This document shows positions 5,517 through 9,941 of a DNA stretch of 9,941 nucleotides, in pieces. The position numbers were made by a program, and so were the translations under genes. Source of the stretch: an uncultured Oscillospiraceae bacterium (GTDB lineage Bacteria; Bacillota; Clostridia; Oscillospirales; Oscillospiraceae). The stretch spans positions 1 through 9,941 of the forward strand of contig CAJUPS010000106.1 of assembly GCA_910588045.1 (NCBI GenBank), in the 5' to 3' direction. Below the pieces are notes generated by a model. That model searched no databases. It had not been told where the DNA came from and saw nothing but the letters and a program-made list of their open reading frames with translations. Every line of letters begins with the position of its first letter. Positions within the stretch are counted from its first letter, which is position 1.

Positions 5517-5933
5517 ATGGAACTACATAATATTGGCATCGCACTATCTGGTGGAGGTATCCGGGCCACGATTTTCCACCTGGGCCTTTTTAAGTGGCTG
5601 GCCGAGAACGGATTGCTGGAAGAAGTAAAACGGATTTCCTCGGTTTCTGGCGCCAGCCTTTGTGTTGGATTAATCTATTCACATAATAATTTAACATGGC
5701 CATCGAGCAAGGCATTCCTTTCCGCTGTCCTGCCCTCGATTGGAAGAGTCATATTAGCCAATGATATACAAATATCTGCCGTGCTGCGGCTTATTCGTTC
5801 CCCATACTACTGGAACAAAAAGCCCAACGTCATTGCGAAACAGTTGGAGAACCAATGGGGTATTCACGGGTCTTTGGCCGATCTCTCAGGGGATGCTGCC
5901 TGGTATACCAACTGCACTACTTGCAACGCTTGA
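5517..5933 (+). pseudogene. Patatin-like phospholipase, C-terminally truncated
   Basis: The 138 residues are the N-terminal part of a bacterial patatin-family acyl hydrolase. Seen: the oxyanion-hole motif GGGIRATIFHLG (12-23), the nucleophile elbow SVSGAS (42-47) with candidate Ser44, then helices with LADLSGDAAWYTNCTT near the end. Homologues, as I recall them, continue past '...WYxNATT', and the catalytic Asp (DGG/DGA) lies beyond; it is missing, so lipase activity is unlikely. ATG at 5517 has AAGGGA 6 nt upstream; a TTG at 5502 lies before that site and is rejected. Transcription probably comes from the HrcA/CIRCE promoter about 150 nt upstream. The end coincides with the shift to GC-rich DNA of the ParB block, so the gene was probably cut by insertion of, or a deletion next to, that block. 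Confidence 0.75.
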
Positions 5934-5982
5934 CAAAGGGAAACATGATAAACAACAACAAAATGGACTGTCAACCTTACCG

Positions 5983-6018
5983 AAAACGCCGCCCGGCTGT
6001 AAAAAGGGCGGCGTTTTT
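5983..6018 (+). terminator. Rho-independent terminator before parB
   Basis: AAAACGCCGCCC (5983-5994) pairs with GGGCGGCGTTTT (6006-6017) around an 11-nt loop, ending in TTTTT. It would end transcripts entering from the patatin/CIRCE side, or those of a gene lost at the joint. Confidence 0.8.
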
Positions 6019-6054
6019 GCGTGACAGGGAAAGGAGGAAAACGTATAAGGAGAC

Positions 6055-6079
6055 GGGGCCAAAATAAGGTTTTGGCCCC
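6055..6079 (+). terminator. Second hairpin, possible attenuator, in the parB leader
   Basis: GGGGCCAAAA (6055-6064) pairs with TTTTGGCCCC (6070-6079) with a 5-nt loop, followed by the T-rich GTTTGTATTT. It ends 18 nt before the parB ribosome site. Two hairpins in series before the same gene suggest insulation or attenuation; the T-run is broken, so termination strength is unclear. Confidence 0.5.
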
Positions 6080-6112
6080 GTTTGTATTTGAAAAAGTAAG
6101 GAGGTCAAGCGA

Positions 6113-7477
6113 ATGGCAGAAGAAAAGAAAACGACCCCAGCCCAGGAGGGGCAAACGCTGGAGCCCCCCGCGCCTGGAGCGCCGGAGGCCCCGCCCGCCC
6201 CGGAGCCGGGAACCCAGGGGGTGATCCCCGGCATGGAGGGCCCCCCGCCCCCGGAGAACAAGGTGATCGACCTGTCGTCCGTCCGGGCGGGTGCTGGGCA
6301 GGAGCAGACGGGCCCGGCCCCGGAGGGCGGGCAGGAGTGGGAGAAGCCCCAGGAGCAGCCGGAGCCTCCCCGCCGTGGCCGCCGCCCCAGGACCAAGGAG
6401 GCCCCGGCCCAGGAGGAGAAGCCCAAGCGCAAGGGCCGCCCGCCCAAGGCGGAGAAACAGGCCCCCGGCGGGGGCGGCGCTGGCAAGGCGGCCAAGGCCC
6501 CCAAACAGGGCAAGGCCGCCGGGAAGTCCGGCCCGGCCAAGGAGGAGGCCCCGCCGCCGCCTGCGCCCGCGCCGGAGCAGCCGCCCCAGCCCAAGGACGC
6601 CTCCCGCGCTGAAAAAGAGGAGATCGTCTATCTGGACCTCGACCAGCTCCACCCGTTCCAGAACCACCCGTTCGGCGTTCGGGACGATATGGAAATGAAA
6701 GGGCTGGTGTCGTCTGTGCAGGCGGGCGGCGTCCACCAGCCCGCCCTGGTGCGTCCCCGTGAGGGCGGGGGCTATGAGATCATAGCGGGCCATCGGCGGC
6801 AGCGGGCAAGCGAGCTGGCGGGCTACAAAAATATGCCCTGTATCGTCCGCAACATGACGGATGATGAAGCCGTCCTTGCTATGACGGACGACAACCTGCG
6901 CCACCGGGAAACGATTTTGCCAAGCGAAAAGGCGGCGGCCTTGAAGCAGCAGTATGAGGCCATCAAGCACCAGGGGACGCGGGGCGACGGCGCGGACCTG
7001 GGCAAGCTGTCTCTGGACAAAGTGGGCGAGCGCAACGGCATGAGCGGAAAGACGGTGCAGCGGTACATTTATCTGAATGACCTTGTGCCGGAGCTGAAAC
7101 AGTTCATGGACGGCGGCAAGCTGTCGTTCACTCCCGCCGTGGAGATTTCCCGTATCAGGCCGGACCATCAGAAGTATATCGCCGTGTCCATTGAGGGGCA
7201 GCAGTCGTCCCCCTCCAAGGCCCAGGCGAAGAAGCTGCGGGAAATGGACGAAAAAAACCAGCTCAACCCGGACGTGATCGACGCGGTGTTGAGCCAGGAG
7301 AAGAAAAAGGAGGATTTCGACGTGATCATCAGCTCTGCGGAATTGGCCCAGTTTTTCGGCAAGGACAAAACGCCCCGTGAAATGAAGGATCAGATCATGG
7401 CTCTGCTGGGGGAGTGGAAGGACAAGCAGCCCCCGGAGTTGGGCCGGGACAAGAAAAAGGCGGATAGGGAGAAGTAA
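6113..7477 (+). CDS. parB: ParB/RepB/Spo0J-family partition protein with long disordered N-terminus
   Basis: This 454-residue protein has two parts. Residues 1 to ~165 are low-complexity and rich in Pro, Ala, Gly, Glu and Lys, with AT-hook-like basic patches (RRGRRPR near 86-92, KRKGRPPK near 105-112). From about 170 on lies the ParB/Srx domain: EEIVYLDLDQLHPFQNHPF, then GHRRQRASELAGY (about 226-238, the CTP-binding motif in GHRR form), DNLRHRETILPSEKA, and an HTH (LDKVGERNGMSGKTVQRYIYL, about 302-322) expected to read parS. The last ~70 residues are charged and should include dimerisation. ATG at 6113 follows AAGGAGGT with 7 nt spacing. Conjugative-element ParBs usually follow a ParA; none is present here, the upstream DNA being hairpins and the broken patatin gene. 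The role would be segregation or organisation of the element's circular form. The family call is strong; the role in the tail is inferred. Confidence 0.88.
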   Translation: MAEEKKTTPAQEGQTLEPPAPGAPEAPPAPEPGTQGVIPGMEGPPPPENKVIDLSSVRAGAGQEQTGPAPEGGQEWEKPQEQPEPPRRGRRPRTKEAPAQEEKPKRKGRPPKAEKQAPGGGGAGKAAKAPKQGKAAGKSGPAKEEAPPPPAPAPEQPPQPKDASRAEKEEIVYLDLDQLHPFQNHPFGVRDDMEMKGLVSSVQAGGVHQPALVRPREGGGYEIIAGHRRQRASELAGYKNMPCIVRNMTDDEAVLAMTDDNLRHRETILPSEKAAALKQQYEAIKHQGTRGDGADLGKLSLDKVGERNGMSGKTVQRYIYLNDLVPELKQFMDGGKLSFTPAVEISRIRPDHQKYIAVSIEGQQSSPSKAQAKKLREMDEKNQLNPDVIDAVLSQEKKKEDFDVIISSAELAQFFGKDKTPREMKDQIMALLGEWKDKQPPELGRDKKKADREK

Positions 7478-7483
7478 GCGGAG

Positions 7484-7510
7484 GCTCTGGACACGGTGTC
7501 CAGAGCTTTT
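7484..7510 (+). terminator. Terminator after parB, with repeated palindrome
   Basis: GCTCTGGACAC (7484-7494) and GTGTCCAGAGC (7496-7506) form a perfect dyad with one central base, followed by TTTT. It starts 7 nt after the parB stop. The same palindrome core recurs at 9904-9926. Confidence 0.75.
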
Positions 7511-7540
7511 CCCGTCCCCCGTGAAAATGGCTCTTGTGGA

Positions 7541-7676
7541 ATATCCCCCGTCGCCGCGCCACCCATAGCACAGCCGGGGCAGCCTGTCAAGGGCAAAGCC
7601 GCCGCTGCGCGGCGGTGCTCCGCACCCTTGACAGGCAGTCCCGGCTGTGCTACTCCCAAGGCGCGACGGGGGATAT
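7541..7676. repeat. 136-nt nested inverted repeat (MITE-like or structured RNA)
   Basis: Four matching arm pairs are nested in order: ATATCCCCCGTCG (7541-7553) / 7664-7676; TAGCACAGCCGGG (7566-7578) / 7640-7652; GCCTGTCAAGGG (7582-7593) / 7625-7636; and the apical CCGCCGC (7599-7605) / GCGGCGG (7609-7615). Short unpaired internal stretches separate them. The whole can fold into one long hairpin. It holds no gene. It could be a MITE-like palindromic insertion, a REP-like unit or a structured leader; the outer ends carry no obvious target duplication. Confidence 0.7.
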
Positions 7677-7692
7677 ATCCTCCAGAGCCGCC

Positions 7693-7720
7693 CCCCTTTC
7701 CCCAAGAATGGGGAAAGGGG
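7693..7720. other. G/C hairpin in the leader of the DUF7768-like gene
   Basis: CCCCTTTCCCC (7693-7703) pairs with GGGGAAAGGGG (7710-7720), 11 bp with a 6-nt loop, followed by CGGGGGGAAAAGGGG. It has no T-run. It lies about 60 nt upstream of the ribosome site at 7778-7782. Confidence 0.5.
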
Positions 7721-7790
7721 CGGGGGGAAAAGGGGCTGACCGTCTCCCTCTCCAAACAATTCTATCTACATCTGAACGGAGGTTTTGAAC

Positions 7791-8132
7791 ATGAAAATGC
7801 CCCTGGCGTATGTCACCGCCGCCTGGAGCGCGGACCCTGTGGAGGCCACGGAGCAGGCCGTCCGCTACTGCCGGGCCGTCTACGAGGCGGGGTTCTCCCC
7901 TATCTGCCTCACGCTGTATCTCCCCCTGTTTCTGAACGACGCTGTGCCGGAGGAGCACAAGAGCAGCATTGATATGAGCCGGGACCTGCTGCGCCGCTCC
8001 CGTGTGCTGGTGGTGTGCGGCCACGCTGTCACCGAGGCGGTGAAAAACGACATCGCCGTGGCCCAGCGGCTCAAGATCACGGCCACCACCCTGGAGGGTA
8101 TTCTGACGGTAAAGGGGCAGGGCCGCTGCTGA
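7791..8132 (+). CDS. DUF7768-like small protein of conjugative elements
   Basis: This 113-residue soluble protein begins MKMPLAYVTAAWSADP and has alternating strands and helices of a Rossmann-like, nucleoside-deoxyribosyltransferase-like fold: AYVTAAW (6-12), YCRAVYEAGFSPICLTLYLPLFL (about 26-48), VPEEHKSSIDMSRDLLRRSRVLVVCG (about 52-77), TEAVKNDIAVAQRLKITATTLEGIL (about 81-105). I recall it as a common cargo protein of Clostridial conjugative elements, under DUF7768 or similar names; no activity is established. ATG at 7791 has GGAGG 8 nt upstream; the TTG at 7785 is too close to that site. Its TGA overlaps the probable start of the methylase gene, so the two are coupled. Family name recalled, not searched. 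Confidence 0.65.
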   Translation: MKMPLAYVTAAWSADPVEATEQAVRYCRAVYEAGFSPICLTLYLPLFLNDAVPEEHKSSIDMSRDLLRRSRVLVVCGHAVTEAVKNDIAVAQRLKITATTLEGILTVKGQGRC

Positions 8133-9205
8133 CCCTGGGCAGCCTCTTTGACGGGATCGGCGTGTTCCCCCTGGCCGCCCGGCGTCAGGGGATCGTCCCC
8201 CTGTGGGCCAGCGAGATTGAAAAGGCCACTATTTCCATTACAAAACGCCACTTCCCGGATATGGAGCACCTGGGGGACATTACCCGGCTCCACGGCGGCG
8301 AGGTCCCGCCCGTGGACATCATCACATTCGGGTCCCCCTGTCAAAATCTCTCCAGCGCGGGCCGCCGTGAGGGGCTGGGCGGGGCAAAGTCCAGCCTGTT
8401 CTTCCAGGCGGTGCGTATCATAGAGGAAATGAGGGATGCCACTGGAGGTCAATTTCCAACAATCGTTATTTGGGAAAACGTCATGGGAGCTCTGCTATCA
8501 GGAAACCGGCTGGATTTTAGAGCCGTCCTGCAATCTCTCACAAACACCGAAATTCCAATGCCTGCTTCCGGGCGCTGGGCCAATGCCGGAATGGTGCGAG
8601 GCGGAGGCCGTGACGTGTGCTGGCGTCTGCTGGACGCCCAGCATTGGGCAGACCCCCGGCTGGCCCGCCGTCAGCGGGTGTTCGTCGTGGCCGATCTTAG
8701 AGGCCGACGTGCCGGAGCGGTCCTGTTTAAGTCCCGCCGCCTGTTCCCGATACCTGCGCCTTGCGGAGACTTTGGGCTGCCCCCCGCCGGAGCGGATCGA
8801 ATATCTGCTTCTGAAACAGGGGGGCCGTTACCAGTCGTCCACCCCTTTCAAGGCTACCGTATGCGGGGCGCGGCCAAGGCGGGGGACATCGGGAACTTCC
8901 TGGGGAGCTTCGGAAAGCCAACTGACCCTTTTCCCACTCTGCTTGCCGGAGGGCTGACGGTGTTTGCCCTGTGGCGGGAGGGCCGGGAGGCGGATGGGGT
9001 GATTACATGGCTGACCCCCACGGAGGGGGAGCGGGCCATGGGCCTGCCTGACGGCTGGACGGCGTTCGGCCACGACGGGCGGCCCGTCTCCGCCCGCGCC
9101 CGTCAAAAGGCCCTGGGAAACTCCATCGCCCTGCCCTGCGCGGAGTACATCATGGCGGGAGTAAAAGAGGAATTGGAGGGAGGGAACAAAGATAGCGATC
9201 ATTGA
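8129..9205 (+). CDS. DNA (cytosine-5-)-methyltransferase
   Basis: The enzyme transfers a methyl group from S-adenosylmethionine to C5 of cytosine in DNA. Counted from CTG at 8129 it has 358 residues and all main motifs in order: I (GSLFDGIGVF, 4-13), IV with the catalytic Cys71 (GSPCQNLS, 68-75), VI (WENV, 115-118), VIII (RLARRQRVFVVAD, 177-189), the target-recognition region (about 190-270), and X (KALGNSIALPCAEYI, 327-341). Start choice is awkward: there is no ATG or good TTG before motif I, GTG at 8015 would add 38 residues that do not look like this family, and CTG at 8129 overlaps the previous stop (CTGA) and gives the normal N-terminus. Motif VI has Met where ENVPGA is usual, and motif I has GIGVF where GIGGF is usual. 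Bases about 8425-8575 are more AT-rich than both flanks. No restriction endonuclease is next to it, so it is probably an orphan methylase protecting the element. Confidence 0.9.
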   Translation: MTLGSLFDGIGVFPLAARRQGIVPLWASEIEKATISITKRHFPDMEHLGDITRLHGGEVPPVDIITFGSPCQNLSSAGRREGLGGAKSSLFFQAVRIIEEMRDATGGQFPTIVIWENVMGALLSGNRLDFRAVLQSLTNTEIPMPASGRWANAGMVRGGGRDVCWRLLDAQHWADPRLARRQRVFVVADLRGRRAGAVLFKSRRLFPIPAPCGDFGLPPAGADRISASETGGPLPVVHPFQGYRMRGAAKAGDIGNFLGSFGKPTDPFPTLLAGGLTVFALWREGREADGVITWLTPTEGERAMGLPDGWTAFGHDGRPVSARARQKALGNSIALPCAEYIMAGVKEELEGGNKDSDH

Positions 9206-9212
9206 AGCCTAT

Positions 9213-9902
9213 GTGACGAACCTGGGCAAGTACAACGAGGGCCAGCTTGTAGGCGCTCCGCTGAAATTCCCCACCACCACCGAGGCCGTCCAGGACCTTT
9301 TGAAGCGGATCGGCATAGACGGGGCACGGTATGAGGAAATTTTTATCACGGAATTTGAGAGCGACGTGCTGGGCCTCTACGACCACCTGGGCGAGTATGA
9401 AAACATTGACGAGCTGAACCATCTGGCCTGTCTGTTGTCGGAGCTGTCCCAGGACGAGCTGGCAGTATTTGAGGCCGTCATGGACAGCGGGGAGTACACC
9501 GGCAGCGTGAAAGATTTAATCAATCTTGCCCAAAATCTGGACAACTACGACTTTTATCCTGACATTGACAGCGAGGAGGCGCTGGGACGGCTGTATATCC
9601 AGGAGCTCGACGCCATCCCTGTGCCGGAGCACCTGATCGACTACATTGACTATGAGGCATACGGGCGGGACGTGCGGATCAATGAGGGCGGCCACTTCGC
9701 CCCTGGCGGCTATGTCATGTGCAATCAGGGTTCTTTTGTAGAACACTACCACGGTATCGAGGACATTCCCACTGGGCAGCGGGTATTCTCTATGCCCAAA
9801 CTACCTATTCGGGAGCAAATGGCCGCCTATCAGGAGATCATAGACCGCTCCTCTTTGGAGGCGGAGCGCAAGCACCCGGAAACAGGCCGGGAGGAGCGGT
9901 AG
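9213..9902 (+). CDS. ardA: ArdA-family antirestriction protein
   Basis: ArdA is an acidic DNA mimic that blocks type I restriction enzymes during entry of mobile DNA. Seen: TNLGKYNEGQLVGAPLKFP at the N-terminus, the acidic EEIFITEFESDVLGLYDHLGEYENIDELNHLACLL stretch, a second acidic run (SQDELAVFEAVMDSGEYTGSVKDLINL, NLDNYDFYPDIDSEE), and a C-terminal part ending in charged residues. At 229 residues from GTG 9213 it is longer than plasmid ArdA (~165) but fits Firmicute forms. The real start is unclear: residues I-A-I-I-E-A-Y just upstream are in frame and look like the missing first strand, but there is no ATG, GTG or TTG there (frame open from 9165), only ATA 9192, ATC 9198 and ATT 9201. GGAGGGAGG (9175-9183) favours a start near 9192. 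The gene follows the methylase, whose stop (9203-9205) overlaps that zone. Confidence 0.87.
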   Translation: MTNLGKYNEGQLVGAPLKFPTTTEAVQDLLKRIGIDGARYEEIFITEFESDVLGLYDHLGEYENIDELNHLACLLSELSQDELAVFEAVMDSGEYTGSVKDLINLAQNLDNYDFYPDIDSEEALGRLYIQELDAIPVPEHLIDYIDYEAYGRDVRINEGGHFAPGGYVMCNQGSFVEHYHGIEDIPTGQRVFSMPKLPIREQMAAYQEIIDRSSLEAERKHPETGREER

Positions 9903-9903
9903 C

Positions 9904-9926
9904 CCTCTGGACACCGTGTCCAGAGG
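9904..9926. repeat. Palindrome after ardA, second copy of the post-parB dyad
   Basis: CCTCTGGACAC (9904-9914) and GTGTCCAGAGG (9916-9926) form a perfect dyad with a central C, 1 nt after the ardA stop. It matches the dyad at 7484-7506 except for the outermost pair and the centre. No T-run follows; GGGAGGTGATGATT comes next and may be the ribosome site of a gene starting beyond the window. Confidence 0.7.
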
Positions 9927-9941
9927 CGGGAGGTGATGATT

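Noticed and set aside
5930..5960. TTGACA at 5930-5935 as promoter for parB
   Set aside because: No usable -10 at 16-18 bp, and a strong terminator follows at 5983.
5983..6112. Short peptide gene between the two hairpins upstream of parB (two AAGGAG-like sites)
   Set aside because: No start codon follows either site at suitable distance before the stop at 6065-6067.
5864..7759. Very long open frame on the minus strand (631 codons) opposite parB
   Set aside because: It is Leu/Gly/Arg-rich, has no recognisable domain, and mirrors the GC-rich third-position bias of parB; no ribosome site or conserved motif.
1..9941. CRISPR array or retron-like repeat array
   Set aside because: No regularly spaced direct repeats with unique spacers and no reverse transcriptase or Cas gene were seen; the repeats found are isolated dyads or pairs.

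Overview
The window looks like a piece of accessory genome from an anaerobic, moderately to highly GC-rich gut Firmicute (Clostridia, Oscillospiraceae/Lachnospiraceae-like). This rests on the type of content: strong AAGGAGG ribosome binding sites, a consensus CIRCE element, a DUF6076-type protein, a HicAB pair, and a ParB / DUF7768-like / C5-methylase / ArdA cargo typical of conjugative elements in that group. No chromosomal housekeeping gene is visible, so the taxonomic call is an inference.

Left block (1-3480): a promoter and hairpin precede a DUF6076-like gene broken by one frameshift (237-1321). The first codons of a following gene come next and are cut off. An IS110-family element on the minus strand occupies roughly 1372-2825: a 407-residue DEDD transposase plus about 190 nt of upstream non-coding DNA that should hold the bridge RNA. 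The element sits in a tyrosine integrase gene, whose first ~128 codons (2820-3203, minus) read in frame into the IS, giving one 610-codon hybrid frame. The C-terminal parts of both flanking genes are absent, so DNA was lost around the IS.

Middle block (3480-5935): a hairpin-rich intergenic region is followed by a hicAB toxin-antitoxin operon with a repeat operator over its -10. Next comes the 3' half of a tRNA-Arg(ACG) gene with its own terminator (4495-4583), which looks like the attachment-site scar of the integrase-bearing element. After it lie a small stand-alone 'Recombinase'-domain protein (4724-5074), a textbook sigmaA promoter overlapped by a perfect CIRCE (HrcA) operator (5305-5364), and a patatin-like phospholipase gene cut off after 138 codons (5517-5933).

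Right block (5935-9941): composition becomes abruptly much more GC-rich. Two hairpins precede a ParB-family gene with a long Pro/Ala/Lys-rich N-terminal tail and no ParA in view. A terminator, a 136-nt nested inverted repeat and a further hairpin lead to a rightward series: DUF7768-like protein, C5-cytosine DNA methyltransferase overlapping it by 3 nt, and an ArdA antirestriction protein. The same palindrome (arms CTCTGGACAC / GTGTCCAGAG) follows both parB and ardA. The block reads as the maintenance and establishment segment of a conjugative element: ParB for segregation, methylase and ArdA against host restriction.

Overall this is a patchwork of at least three mobile units with broken genes at their joints. 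The most unusual items are the in-frame integrase-IS110 hybrid with a candidate guide match in the bridge-RNA region, the CIRCE promoter stranded upstream of a truncated patatin gene, the tRNA-Arg half-gene scar, and the start-codon irregularities of the methylase and ardA.
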